A DNA stretch of 64,000 nucleotides from Purshia tridentata (Eukaryota; Streptophyta; Magnoliopsida; Rosales; Rosaceae), in NCBI GenBank assembly GCA_003254885.1, contig QANT01004875.1:39679-103678 (forward strand), given 5' to 3'. The notes below the pieces were generated by a model that did no database searches, was not told the DNA's origin, and saw nothing but the letters and a program-made list of their open reading frames with translations. Each line of letters starts with the position of its first letter. Within the stretch, counting starts at the first letter, position 1. Of the stretch, positions 25,603 to 39,732 are shown piece by piece. Made by a program: the position numbers and the translations under genes.

Positions 25603-25638
<36 letters not shown>

Positions 25639-25787
25639 CATTTGCATCACCCACTACCTCTATCTTCGTCTTCATCTTCTGAGTAGAGTAGCAGATACTT
25701 TCAAGCCTTTTGCTGGGACTCGCTTCAAATCGATTGATTCCAATTGGGTTTTCGATTTGAGCATCTGGGTCATCCTCGTCGTCTTCC
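25350..25787 (+). promoter_or_regulatory. KAS II core promoter and leader with facing GA and CT tracts
   Basis: A weak TATA-like word (gatatatgaat, about 25354) precedes a leader that contains a pure GA tract (25433-25457) and a pure CT tract (25605-25635). The two are complementary and could pair in the RNA. An ATG at 25360 opens a 108-codon frame that reads through both tracts (Arg-Glu and Ser-Leu repeats) and stops at 25686, about 100 bp before the main ATG. If transcription starts upstream of 25360 this is an upstream ORF; the start site is not known from sequence. Confidence 0.5.
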
Positions 25788-28700
25788 ATGGCTGCCTCCT
25801 CTGTTGCATCTCCGCTCTGCACGTGGCTCGTGGCCGCCTGCATGTCGGTCACTTGCGACAGAGATTACTCCACCAGACCCTCCTTGCTCAGCAGCTCCTC
25901 CAAGAGACGCTCCAAATGGGGTGGAGGCAGGAGGAGGCTCTCGCTGTCCAAATGTGGTAGCTTTAGTGCCGAATTTCACAGAGGCCTGGTTTCGGCTTTC
26001 AGTGGATCCAGCATTCAGGGCCTCATGAGCTCCTGTTTGGCTTTTGAGCCTTGCGATGAGTACTATAGCTCTCATGGTTTATCGTCTTTGGGCTGCAATG
26101 GGCTTGCTTCGCTGTTTGGATCCAAAACTGGTGTTCCCAATCGAAGACAGAGGCGTATTAATGGAGCCGCACATTCTGGTAATTGTTTTTTTGTGATGTT
26201 ATACTGTATTTGACTTGCTAAGAGTTAATTATTAATCTTATTGATTGTAGTTTCAAGTATATTAGATACATGCTGATTCTGATTGTGTTGTTTTTTTCTT
26301 TTTTCTTTTTTGTTAATATGGGTATTTTCCGTTTTTCAATTCTTAATGTATTTTTTGTGTGTGCGCGCGCGCGCATGTGTGTTTTTTGGGTTTTAGGTAC
26401 TGCGTTTGGTTTTGTTATGGCTCTTCTTGTTTTTATCTAAAAGTGTATGTATGTACTGCGTTTGATTTCAATTGATTTTTTTTAGTTATGTATATGGGAA
26501 TTATAATAGTGTGGTTTGTGTTTGTATAGAATTATTTTTTCATTTTTAAGCTATTAAACTAAATTTATCCGGACATTGCAGCTTGGTTTATTGAAAAGTG
26601 ATAATGTTGCTATACCAATTATGTACCAATGGTGTTGGAAAGAGGGAGAAAAAACTTCCATGCTTTGTTTTCCTTCTTTTCATTTATAATAACAATGGGT
26701 TAATATTAAAATGATTCCCATGATGACTCGATGATTCAAAGCATATGCAATTCCCTACTGTTGATTGGTTAATGACTATACTAGCCAGTAATTTTAATTT
26801 TAATTGATAAAAGGAAGAAAATGTCTTGTTAGTCAAAAAGTTGCATCATCTAGAACAAGGAAGAGAGGGAAGGCTGAACGGTTACTTATGTGTGCATGTA
26901 AGTTTATCCTGAGTCATCTTCTGTTACCTAATAAACCTTTGAGGACTACAACTTTGGTTTTTTTTGAGATTCAAATGGTATCAAATGAAACTTGGTGCTT
27001 AGAATTATGTAGTAATTTACTGAATCTATATACTTTGACATGCACGCCATCTCTGTTTATTCATATATTGTTGTTATTATTGAAAATATAGGGGTAACCA
27101 TGGCTGTTGCTGTGCAACCTACTGAAGAATTAACAAAACAGAAGAAACCTATAACAAGACAGAGGCGAGTGGTTGTGACAGGAATGAGTGTGGTGACCCC
27201 ACTTGGTCATGATTGTGATGTCTTTTACAATAATTTGCTTGAGGGAGTTAGTGGCATAAGTGAGATAGAAGCTTTTGATTGTGCCGAATTTCCGACGGTA
27301 AATGATGTCCTAAACCTCCATTCAATTGTTGCTTTCACAATATTTGTTCTTACTTCTTAGTACCTTTTTTGTTCTTTAGAGAATTGCTGGAGAGATCAAG
27401 TCTTTCTCCACTGACGGATGGGTAGCACCTAAGTTCTCCAGGAGAATGGATAAATTCATGCTTTACTTGCTTACTGCTGGAAAGAAAGCCTTGGCAGATG
27501 GTGGAGTTACAGAAGATGTCATGGATAAATTGGATAAAGTTAAATGTGGAGTTTTGATTGGCTCAGCAATGGGTGGCATGAAGGTAACCTGAGTGCTCTG
27601 TGATTTAACATTTTGGGGAATGGTGAAAATTGGCTTATAAGAGCTTCTACTGATTAATCTTCACTTTGATGTTTTTTAACAAGCATAGTTTGAAATCTTT
27701 AAGATGATGCCACATCTTCCAACAGTGTCATTTTTGGTGAAGATACTACAGAGCACCAAAACTACTTCCTTTGATTTAAGAACTGAACTTGTTTATATTA
27801 TTTAATTCTTAAATGTCAAATAGTGTATCAGCATATTCCTCTCTCTTTTATTGAGTTAATCTGGTAATCACAAAAAATACTTTCCACAAAAATGGAAGTC
27901 CAAGCCAGATAGTCCCACATTGAGCCACAAAATCTGCAGCTGGAACAAGGAATCTTTTGTTTCTTTATTATATTATCACAGTAATTTTGTCAACTGATGA
28001 CTTCATTTGGTGTGTTGAAATTTAACAGGTCTTCAATGATGCAATTGAAGCTTTACGGGTTTCATATAAGAAGATGAATCCTTTCTGTGTACCTTTCGCA
28101 ACTACAAATATGGGTTCTGCCATGCTTGCAATGGATCTAGTGAGCTTTTATTTGCTGTTGCACCTATACTTTTGACCTACCATGATGGCTGTTGGAATTT
28201 TTACTTGTCCTCTTAACTGCTATTTACTCCTAAAATTGCAGGGCTGGATGGGCCCAAATTATTCAATCTCTACTGCTTGTGCCACAAGCAACTTCTGTAT
28301 TTTGAATTCGGCTAATCATATCATTAGAGGTGAAGCAGTAAGTGTTCTGCATTAATGCTAGTAATGGGAGTATGGAAGTGTTATTAGTGATATCCTTCAT
28401 GTGCTCCCATTAAATTAAAATAAATCCTTCAAATACAGCATCATAATTTTAGTGCAATATTCCTTGAAATATTATGCAGGACGTTATGCTCTGTGGTGGT
28501 TCAGATTCGGTGATGATACCTATTGGTATCCCTCCCATCCCTACCTATTTGTTTCCATCTTATTTTTACTTGGAATTGCAGGAACATGTTATGATATGCT
28601 TGTTCTTATCGCTGCAGGTTTGGGAGGTTTTGTAGCATGCAGAGCACTTTCACAGAGGAACAGTGATCCAACTAAAGCATCACGCCCATGGGATATTGTA

Positions 28701-30532
28701 ATGTTATCAATACTTCTGCTACTTTCATGTCTTCTTTTCCCCGTTGTCATTGGCTATCCTAAAACTTCTAGAAATTTTTGTTAAGCAGAAAGCACACCAT
28801 ATTATTGTTATTACAATATATATTAATTTTAGCATCAACCCAGGCATTATGGACATGATATATTATAATCATTATCCTTAGGTTTGAGTTTCTTTACTAT
28901 TGAAAGTTTAACAAGTTGACAAATTGGGTATTTTCTGAGAGCAAAAGTTGGAAACTTCTTACGTGTAGAGTCATAGACTTGCATATGTGTTGTTTCTCAC
29001 TAGATCTGGTTTTTGGTCATTTGACAGCATCGTGATGGATTTGTTATGGGGGAAGGAGCTGGGGTTTTGCTTCTAGAAGAGTTAGAACATGCTAAGGTAT
29101 TTTAAACTTGATAAATCTATGACCATGGTAGTGGTACTTGGACCTATTTTCTAATTCTTTGTGCTCATGAACCCATTTTCAATGCAATATGATGCTAAAT
29201 AATGTGTCGAAATGTTACTTTGGAGCATTTAATTTCATCAGTGATTTCTGATTTTACAGAAAAGAGGAGCAAATATCTATGCAGAGTTCCTTGGTGGAAG
29301 CTTCACATGTGATGCTTACCACATGACCGAGCCACACCCTGATGGTAATATACTTTGTCTTTGACAGAACACACACACACACACACTCTCTCTCTCATTT
29401 TTTCTCTTTCATTCGTCCTTTCCAAGGCAAGTTGCCTAATATTTTTATTTTTTAAATTGGTTGTGGTTTTCAAAACATTTTTTCTAAAAAGTTGCATTGA
29501 AGGAAAATAAATTACATTATTTTTAAGCATTAATTGGAAAAATATGTATGAAAAATGTTATTTTGGCATCCCTTTGTCTGTCCTTTTTCATAACTTATTT
29601 CTATATTGTTAAGAGATTTGAGTCCTTATGGCCTTGAATCAGACCCAAATCCTTAGTCACCTTGCATTTTGTTCCTTTCGTTATATCACATTTCACCAAA
29701 AAAAAAAAAAACTTTAAATCTGGTCTTAATGCCCTCTTTTCTTATCTGAAACAGGGGTTGGTGTTATTCTCTGCATAGAGAAGGCATTAGCTCAGGCAGG
29801 GGTATCTAGAGAAGATGTTAATTACATCAATGCACATGCTACATCTACACCGGCAGGAGACCTTAAAGAGTATAACGCTCTCATTCATTGTTTTGGCCAG
29901 AATCCTGAGGTAACCTCAATACATAACATATATCATCTGTTTTTAATTTGCTGTATTGCCATGATTGATAAGGTCTCTACCTTCTACAGTTGAGAGTGAA
30001 CTCTACAAAATCCATGATTGGTCACCTGCTAGGAGCAGCTGGTGGTGTTGAAGCTGTTGCAGCAGTACAGGTAACTTATGTGATGTTTTTAATATAGACG
30101 AACTGTATATGTTCTCTAAAAGTTGCCTAATGTAAAGTTCTATCTATTGAAGTAAATGATAAAAGTTGGAAGTTTTATGTTTCTCTGTTTCCTTTTTCTT
30201 TTCCTTGTGTAGTTTTTGACATGTTATTCTGTTTCCTTATGTAGGCAATACGAACCGGGTGGATTCATCCCAATATTAATCTGGAGAATCCAGATGAGGG
30301 CGTGGTATGTTGCCTTCAATGCCTTGTCACCCGTTCTTAATATTGATGTAAAATTGAATGTAGAATTACTTTCAACACGGAATCATCTAATTATGTCAGC
30401 AAATCAATTCAGGATACAAAGGTGCTAGTGGGCCCTAAGAAAGAGAGACTGGACATTAAGGTGGCATTGTCTAACTCGTTTGGGTTTGGTGGCCACAACT
30501 CGTCAGTCTTGTTTGCCCCTTACAAGCAGTAA
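25788..30532 (+). CDS. KAS2 (FAB1): 3-oxoacyl-[acyl-carrier-protein] synthase II, chloroplastic (KAS II)
   Basis: Plastid condensing enzyme that extends palmitoyl-ACP towards stearoyl-ACP in fatty-acid synthesis. Thirteen exons (25788-26178, 27092-27297, 27380-27583, 28029-28139, 28242-28337, 28480-28525, 28618-28697, 29028-29096, 29260-29344, 29755-29909, 29990-30070, 30245-30304, 30413-30532) give 567 aa in frame. Residues 1 to about 130 are a Ser/Arg-rich transit region; the enzyme proper begins near [17 protein letters not shown]. The active site is complete: nucleophile Cys317 in SISTACATS, His457 in NAHATST, Lys488 and His493 in [15 protein letters not shown], and the C-terminal [10 protein letters not shown]. 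The first intron (913 bp) separates transit peptide and enzyme. An AC/CT microsatellite follows the exon 9 donor. Length fits plant KAS II (about 540-570 aa). KAS I would lack this long N-terminus. Confidence 0.95.
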
Positions 30533-31689
30533 TGCAGGTCTCCTGGGCTTCTCCACCCTTTGCTGCCATGCCAATGAAGGTTATGAGCCTACTTGAATGT
30601 CTTTCTTCTGGAAAAAGTCACTTTCTTTTGTTTAATTTGGTTGCAAGTTTATTCGCATGACATTGATGGGATTGCTCCACTTTGCAGTAAAGCGCCCAGG
30701 AAGTCTCCTTTGTATTTGATCTTCTGGTCGGCTGGGTAGGGAAGACTGTTGAGGTGGCCAATCAGCCGAATATCTGGAGTTCACCCAATGGTCGTCAAGA
30801 AATACTTCTGCTTCTTATTGTTAGAAAATTTATTTCTTTTAGGGTTTGATCTTCTTACATGCTAATAGTCACTGAACCACCAAAAAGGCAGTAGTTGCCT
30901 TGTTTGATTTTGGTTTTCACGTACAAGTAGTTGGCTCATCAGATAATCAATTGTAATGGAATTTGAGTTGGAAGTTGCATGACTTTCTTTTCTGGTACTG
31001 CGAACTACTTGTATCTCCTTGTCAAATTTTGCTTTTTTCATGATATTCCGCATTAACCAGTATATTTTCTTCTTTTTTTATATTGACTATTGTATCCCCA
31101 TCAAATTTTGCTCCTGTAGTAGTTGTCACGCGTTTCCTCGGTTTTTTTTTACGTTCCAACTGAAGTATATTTATTTGGATTTGGTAAATTTGGAGCTAAT
31201 TGTCACCTAATTCATGATGTACTCGGCATTCAAGCATTCACGTTCAAGCAATCAAAAAATATGGAGCAAGCGGTGAAAAACACTAGACGACCTTTATTTT
31301 CCTACCCAAGGTCAGAGTTGGAACCTCTTCCATTTTTAGTCTCCTTTGCCAAAACATGAAGTGGTATGAAGAAACATTTAGGAACTGGCTAGTGAAGAAC
31401 TGAAGGTTTGACTAGAGGCCCAAGGCTTTTGTTGCCCTGCAGAATTTTGGGCTTCTGAGTTACGTTGATCTTCGGTTCGAATTTTGAAATAATTTACATG
31501 AAGATGATGTTGAATCCCACTCAAACTGCCACTATTCTTGATTCCAATAATTAGCTTCCTTTCAGTATAAGTAATAATAACAATCAAAAAATTAAAGAAC
31601 TTACTGTAGCTTATGAGGAGAAAAAAGAAACAAAAAGACACTTTTGAGTACAGATTTCCTTTAATGCGTTGATCTAGGTACACTGTTCC
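30533..31689. other. Convergent 3' ends of KAS II and RRP12
   Basis: The two genes converge here with 1157 bp between stop codons. The first 200-300 bp after the KAS II stop are GC-richer and look transcribed (3'UTR). The 31.4-31.69 kb part probably belongs to the RRP12 3'UTR. I see no further gene. Confidence 0.5.
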
Positions 31690-34600
31690 TCACTTGTTTT
31701 TTTTCTTGCTGCCTTTCTTATGAACCCTCTTAAACGTCAAGCCTTTATTGGAGAGTATACTTGAAGCACTCTTCCCTTCAAGCTTCTTTGTCATCTTCAC
31801 CACACTTGATATCCCTTTTCTTGCAGCTGCCCTGTGCTCTGGTCTACGGCTCATCATCTTGCGATCAAGTGGCCAATATGCATATGGTTCAAGCTTGTTT
31901 TTCTTCTTCAAATCCCCACCAGCCTTCTTGCTAGCATACTCACTGCCAGTGGCAGCCCACCCAGATTCCGATGTTTTCCTGCGCTTCTGCTGTGTCTTCT
32001 TAGTGTTTCCAGACAAGTAACTAACTGCTTCACTTCTTGCATCCGAATCAGGATCAGATGGCTTTTCATTGTACGATCTTCCATCCTCACGAATTATTAG
32101 GCGCCCGTCAGAGTCTATCTCTGGCCCATCATCCAACTCCTTTTTCCGCTTTAAATTATCAGACGATCGAAGTGATGACCTTGTTCTTTGCCGATCAAGC
32201 AAGTCAAGTGGTTCATCTTCTAGTTGATCAAATAAATGTTCGGGCAAGTTCTTATTTGTTCTAGTCTTGGACCTGGACGTATTAAAAGCAAAAGTATTAA
32301 TACAAGACCACAAACTAAATGACTTTCTGCCAAGTATCAAAGCTTTTTTAAGACTTCTAAACAATCTAATGTGATCCACACTAGATATCCAAGACCCACC
32401 GGTAGACAAACTTCTAGGTACCAAGACCATAAGTGATATCAAGTGTAATTAGTACTCCAGACACGTCCAATTAGTTTTGAACATGAAAATACAACTAACC
32501 GTAATGAAGCTTTGGAATTGAGCTGTGTGGAAGCCTTGCCACGTCTGCCTGAGACTGTTTCAGCATCCATATAATCTGCATTACTATCCTCAGTTTCTTC
32601 ATCATCAAAATCAGAAAATATTTTTGTATGGTTCCACCTGCTTAGCCTGAAATGAAGAACAAAGAGTTATAAAATGTAGCCAAATGGAAGCTGAATTAAT
32701 TGAGCTAAATGGCAGTTACAAAAACATAGCCAAAATAGGAATAAAAATCTCGCAGAACGAAAGAGTTACAAAACTTGGCCAGAATATTTTCGTACAGTTC
32801 TGATGTTGCACAACTCTCACAGAATGAGATGTTAAAGTTTCATAGAAAAATTAGTTCGGCACAGCAACCAGTTTTCATATTAATTTGTGAGCTAAATGAC
32901 AAACCTATGTTGGCAAAGTACTTTAGTGGCTTTCCATAGTATGAAAATCATGGAGGATTCTACCCCTTATGGCTATTTTTATTGTAGTCACTCATATGTG
33001 AGATTGAGACAGGGATACCACTTTGTCCAACCCTTTTACAAGTATGTCATATGTGTTGTATGCGTGCATATATTAATTTTAAAATTATAAGTGTGAGACC
33101 TGGATGTAGTTGCTTTCGACATATGAGATCTAGCTTCCTCAGATTTAGCACCCAGTTTCCTCTCTTTTCGTTCCTTGATCTGTGTTCCACAAGAAAAAGA
33201 TCAAAAATGAGTTGTGAGTACCCTGGCAAAGTTTCTTTCTAGCAAGATGTCTCTCAACAAACCTTTCGTATGTTGGTAAGTAGTTTCATGTGTTCTTCAG
33301 GCATCACAGCCTTAACAGCATTGAGCCCACATTTCTTGACAAGCATTTCTAGAAGAATCTTAACCTGAAAGAAAACAAAAACAAAACAAGGTTTGAACAG
33401 CAATAAATAAGACGTTGAGCAACTAGTGTATCAAACCACAGCTTGACAACCAACAACTTAACTCAATAACATAATCAAGTGACAAACACTTTGATTAAAG
33501 TACCAACCTTGGCTTTGAAGTGGCTTTTAGTACCATCTTGCCACTTCAGCAAGCCTTCCACCATGCTTTTTAAGTGCAATTGCAACCCCTCAGCCTGTGA
33601 TTTGGCCACTAATACCTTCAACAAACCTAAATTAGCCTGAAATGAAGGAAATGTCCAAATAAGAATCAAAAGTAACTGAAAAATGTTTTTATGTAATATC
33701 AAATTTAATTATTAACCACAGCAATTTACTCAAAATATAAGTATAAATGCTGATATCAAAGTGAGGGGACAAACTTTAATTATTTCTCTGTTTTTTCTCT
33801 GGAGGAGAAGAAATGTGGATGGAAGCAAATTGCAAGCATTTGAAACAAGGTCAGAAAACTCATAAGCCAACCGAGCTAAGCCTTTTGCCGCAGCACTGAT
33901 CATATGAGGAGTTTCTCCAGCCAGGCCTCCAGCTACCTGTGACCATAAGATAAACTTAGGCTTGCTACAAATTTATATCTATTTCATAATATAGCCCTGC
34001 CCACAGAAGACCAATTAAAGATGATGTACCAAATCATAATCAGTAGGAAGAAGGGACCAAAAGAGGTTTCTCCACACAATGACTTCTAAGAATAGCATGA
34101 ACTTTAAATCAATAAAAAAATCTGTAAATCCGAGCAGTGATGATTGTGAACTCTGAAAAATATTCAGTACCATGTTAAAAAATTGATATAGGCTTTCTCT
34201 CTTCCCGCCTTTATCCTCATCCCCATAAGCATGGCCAATTTGGACGAGGATATCATAAGCTCTATTTCTTGTTTTTTTGTTAGCCTGCATTTAAAAGAAA
34301 ATCATTAACAACAATTCATATGAATCAAAAAGTCTAGGAGCCACTTCATGTAAGAGTTTTTTTTTTTTTGTTGGGGTGGGGTGGGGGTGAAGGGACCATC
34401 AAGCACCAGTACATTGAGAAATATAACAACTACATATTAAACCAAATATTGCAGCTGATAAACCACTTTACCTCTTTAAGTGCAAGAATTATTTCCGTCA
34501 GGAAAGAACTTATTATGTCATGCCGAATTTGCTCTGTGTCGCTCTACAAAAAGATTTATGTTCTTAAAGTATTGAATGGCATACACGAAATTTGAAAGTA

Positions 34601-37600
34601 GGTTGAAATTTGTTGCTAGTAATCAAATAATTATGCTACATAGAGTGCATCTTAAGATGATTGGAAAAATCAGGTAGCATTTGTTTACAAATACCTTTGA
34701 AACATGGACCACTAGGAGGTGCAAGCAGTCAAGTCTGTGTCGTTTGGATGAAAAATGGCATGAAGGCAGTACTTCAATCATAAGACTAAGCAATTCCTCG
34801 AGCTTCGATGAAAGAAACCCATCACAGTTCTGATCATACTTACAGCAAAGAGATCTTTAAATCAGAACGCTTCATTCTACCAACAATTTGTCAAATAAAT
34901 TTTTTTTTTTTTTTAAAAAAGAACAAAGTAAAGTAATACGTTGGGATATGGCCCCGAAAAGAACTTATACGAGTGATGTCGGTGATCATCTCTTCTTTTA
35001 ACTAAGACGTCACCCGTATAATAAACCAATTAGAACCAGTGAACAATGTTTCCCCATATTCCACTGACCCATGATGAAAATTCAAGTAACAGTATAGAAG
35101 CATTTTTGTTTTATAAGAACAGTATTGAAGCATTTGATATAGATAATCCACAAAATTCAAATCCTTAGCTTTTACATACCCTGAGAATCACTGAGAGAAC
35201 TTTGTATGCCTTCTTTTGTATTAAACCTTCATCATCCTGAATTCAGGTAACCCTTAGTTAGTGAACCATTCCTTTGTCAAAAGTTGCAAGATCCTTTAGA
35301 AATGAAGTAAATAACCCGATGGACAGAAAGACTTTCAAACCTGTAATGCAGGCTTTGTTGCAATAAATAAAAGATCAACCTCTTTAGCATTCAAACCAGG
35401 TAAAAGTGAAACTGCCAAGTCAAATAGCCGTGTCCTGAAGTTAAGATGGAAGAATTTATATAATGTCAAATATTGCTATAGAAAACAACATAATAATTGA
35501 AATGTGTGAGTCATGAGCTGATTCCAAAAATCATTAAAAAAAAAAATATTATGTACCGCATGGAATTAGAATCTCTAGAACTTTCTGCTTTGCTAGCCTC
35601 TTGAGTGACCTTTAACAGCTTCTGCATTGTACTTTTGAAAAACCTTGACACAACTTCTTTATCTGATACGGAAGCAAACTCACCAATTGTGGTCTGTAGT
35701 TGAGTGAACATAATTATTCTTTCAGCAAATGTATATCTAAGATAAAGGTCTATTAAAACAAAAACAGTTGTTTTAACCTTTACAGTTGCTCCCCTAATAT
35801 CTCATATTATGAAATAAATAACCCAAAAAATTCATAATTTATTATGGATCCAAATTACTATGTATCTATGTTACATATCTTCTGAATGTGTGTGAGTGGA
35901 AGAGGTACAAATATACGTAAAATGACTAAGGAAAGTAAAAGGAAACAAAGAGGAGGCTGAAAGGGTGATACAGTATACAAGAGATAGAGCTTATAGAGTG
36001 AGTCTGTCATGACTCCATTTTATTTTTTGATAATTTACCCCATTCTTGCTCAATTAAGTTGGAGTTTCCTAAACAGTTTCTCTCGAATTATTTATTGCAT
36101 AGAGAATATGCTTTACATAATTAAACAATTTTAAAAATATCAAATATGTTTATAATGAATCTTTTTCGGTTTTAAAAGGGATATGCTGATTTGGACAGAG
36201 ACTGTATTTGTTAGTCCAGTAGGATATGTCCACTTCACAATATGTCTATTCAATCAAATTCATAAGTCATGACTCAATTTTTAAACCAAGGCCTATGGCA
36301 TTTTGTCAAGTATTTTGCAGGACAAAGCACAGATGACCTCAGAATACTTACCTGCAAACAACCTCCATCATCTTTTGTGGTATTCAAGAAAACACCTGAC
36401 AGTACAGACAATATCTCACGAGCAGATGACTTGAGCATGTTCAAATTTTCTTCTGTAACCTGAGGGGTATAATTAGCCATGGCTCTCTGTCTGGCAATAC
36501 CTACTTCACTATCAGGCAGATCATTCGCTTCTTCCACAATATTCTTATTTTGTTGAATAAGAATCTGCAAGCTTGAGCATATTATTCCACGAATCTCAGG
36601 TTCATCATGAAGGGCACTGCATAAAACTTGCTGTAGATCCTTAAAACTTTCAGCAGTATCAGAAGGATAGTTGCAAAATGAAGGTAACAGTGACCACAAA
36701 GAGTATACAAGTGAATCTGTACTCCTTGATGCAAAAATATGCCCTTGCAACTCAAGCTGCAAAATATAAGAAGTAACTAACAGATGCCATATAAAAAATA
36801 TAACTAGAAGATGACATAAAAAAATAACTAGCATTCTTTTCTTGAAAAAAAATATACCTGTCGAGATTTCTTCTTTATCATTCCAACCATTCCCAAAATT
36901 GACTCTGTAAAGAAGCTCAATCGCGCACCAATAGTATACTGCTTCAATATTGGAAAGAGCCAAACGTTCACCTCACTTAGGTCATCAGCCTCCAAATTAA
37001 GAGGTAGAAAGCCTAAAAAAGTTTCTGGTCCCATTGCAACAAGAGCCGATCCAAGGCATTCATGCAACTACACATTTAATAAACTCACTATGTTAGCAAG
37101 TGCTGCACAAACTGAGAATAGGCAAAAGAAGATATCATACAAGATGCTTCCAAATAATCTTCAACAGTAAAAAAAGAAATGAGTGACCTACAACCAAAAA
37201 AATATCAAATTCTAAGAGTGAACCTAATTGTAAGTACAACTTAGTCTTCACCAGAAACAACATGTGTAAAATGGCGGCAAATGAAAACCTAAGTACCGTT
37301 CCTAAAACAATTATGGATTTCATGTCAGACAATAGCTAAAACAACTGACCAACTACAACACCAAACCTCAATAACAAGCTCTAAAATTTCCGAAGTATCT
37401 GGTGAATGAGTTATTTGACCCAGCAGAAACTACAGTTGTTGGACAGAAAAGCTATTCAAATTCACTTCCTTGCTTCTCCTCCTATTGGTCCTTGAAGGCT
37501 CTATTATAAAATTACAACTATTATAGCCATAGAGACTTGGGTCCAAGGTTTAGATAAGTTCAGAGTTTGTGATATTGGACTGAGCAATCCAGCATCAAAG

Positions 37601-39732
37601 CAATGCAGCAGAAACAGTGTTTGATCATTGAAACTATTATTGCAACTGCAAGTTACAGAGTATGAGGAATTATAGTTTGTTTTCTTTTTCCTTTCTTATT
37701 TTACCAATGGATGGCCAAATAAACCACTAAATAACAAACCACAACACTGTAAAAGTTGGTATAAGACCATTAAGCTGCCAGTAGAAAAACCAGTATACAA
37801 TCACAGTTTCCAAACAACAAAGACGGTCATGCAAAAAAATACAGGGATTTCTAGGATCATGAACACGTAATAGTATTCTTCATCTCTTAAAGCTTAATAA
37901 CATGGAAAAGACCTGTTTTCTAAAAGGGAAATCTTCATCAGGCAACTTCTGCATGTCTGCCAAGCTCATGAGAGTACCCCTCATGAAATAAGAAGAGTAT
38001 AGCCCTGTATGATAACAGGTGTTACACTTATTATATAAAATGAAAATAATAAATGCACAGAAAGTGAAAACTAATTAAATAAATAACTGAGAGGGAAAGT
38101 AGTCAGATACAGCAAGAGTAATACCTAATCTATTCAACATTGATGAAACAATTTGAAATGCAAGGTCCCAGACAGCAGCATAGTGATAACCAAGTAAGCT
38201 TTCAATCGTAGCACACACTTTTTCAATTATAGTTGGCCCAGACTTCCTTGCATCCATATTTGCATTCATCAAAATCTGGTCAACACCCTGTTTGATCAAG
38301 CTTTCATCAACGCAAGCATGAATGAGACTCTTAAATGTGCGGACTGCTGCATGTATGGCCTCTTCATGCTCAGATGCCAATATATCTGCCAAACTCAAAA
38401 AAGAACATAGCAATACATTTTGAGCCTGGATTTCTGGAATGGACTCCGATATAAATAGAAACTCAGAGGAAGAAATTTTTTTTTTTTTTAATCTATTGGA
38501 AGTTAACATATATGCAAGTAAAGTTAATTACCAAGAGGGTAGGGGAACAATCATGTACCTTTGAGTGCACTGAATACGATAGGGAGTTTGATTACACATA
38601 TTTGCCTATTGAGGGAATAAACTTTTGACATTCCAATATCAAGCAAACGAGCGGTAAATGTCATGCCATCCACAGATGTCTCATTTGCGGAGGCATAAAG
38701 AGCTAATGAGCTTAATAGATCAAGCAACACTTCAGGAGACACGTCCGCAGACGGGTTGAGACAAAGCACATGCAAACTATCTGTTATGCGCCTTGTAACA
38801 AGGGGTTGGCGCAGTTCCAAGAGAGTTTTGAAGTACTTGAGGACGGCGGTTTTGTACTTGGTTGACATAAGAAAAAGGCATTCTTTCAAAGCATCCAAAA
38901 TATACAAGACCTCCTGGCCTCCCTTGGGTCCTTCATTAGCATCTGCATTTGACCCACCAGCAAGCAGAAGAAACCTTTCGAACAAGTTCATAATCCCTTC
39001 ACTTGCAGGGGCAAGCAGTGGTGTTCCTTGGAAACTTTGCAGTACATCACGAAGACACAAATGTGATTGTCTTCTCACCTGTTTTACACCCAGTAAAGTA
39101 TCAAATATACATCTAATACTGAATTTTTGTTGTTTATGGGCTCAATTTTTAAAATTTTTTGCTGCTAGAAACAATCTGAATTCTATTGTATAGTGTCAGT
39201 AGTTCACCTTGGGGCGGGAATCGGTAACGAAGCCGAGCAAGAAACCGTACAGCTGAGAGACGTCGGACCAGTTGACACGGCCTCTGATGCTGAGCAAATG
39301 CGATATACATTTCAATCCTGAAGCTGCCGCACCGACTGTCGAAGACGAAGAGAGGAGGACACGGACCAACAGCTCCGATAGGAACTCGCTCTTCTTTACG
39401 AGAATGGAGGGGGAGACTTTTGGGAGTACCATAGAGAGAATTGTGAGGAGGGAGTCAATGACGTGACTGGGGGGTTCGGGCTCAGAGGCCAAGCGGTCGA
39501 GGGACGAACATGTGGCGCCCAAGTAGGCCACCGGAGTCGAAGGGAGGTTCTGGTCTTTAAACTCCTGGGCCATGCCGCCGATGACTGCGCAGAGGCGCTG
39601 GTGGTCCTCGCGCGCCGAGTTGCTGAAGCGGCGAAGGATTGAGGTACATATGTGGTCGGCATCTTCGCAGCCGATAGAAACGGTGTCGTCTAGGGGGAGA
39701 ATAGAAGTCTCTTCCATTTCGATGCCTTCCAT
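31690..39732 (-). CDS. RRP12: RRP12-like ribosome-biogenesis protein (NUC173 family)
   Basis: HEAT-repeat protein that, in yeast, accompanies pre-40S and pre-60S particles and their nuclear export. Eighteen exons (39732-39208, 39078-38559, 38385-38125, 38004-37913, 37067-36858, 36756-36352, 35693-35557, 35434-35341, 35236-35180, 34829-34695, 34543-34472, 34284-34171, 33936-33775, 33636-33508, 33364-33263, 33179-33100, 32646-32500, 32272-31690) total 3825 bp, 1274 aa, in frame throughout. The NUC173 region (about 370-560) includes FMRGTLMSLADMQKLPDEDF and CLGSALVAMGPETFLGFLPL. The C-terminal 200 residues are charged, ending in a lysine-rich tail (VHKKGSKKKNK) typical of nucleolar proteins. 39732 is the first ATG of the frame. 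The largest introns are 845 and 658 bp. Exon 2's end could be off by one base; phase favours 38559. Confidence 0.95.

Noticed and set aside
31460-31480. tRNA B-box-like word (cggttcgaatttt)
   Set aside because: No A box or cloverleaf can be formed around it.
31748-32264. Plus-strand frames of 75-90 codons
   Set aside because: Antisense shadows of the last RRP12 exon, whose reading is fixed by splice phase and family resemblance.
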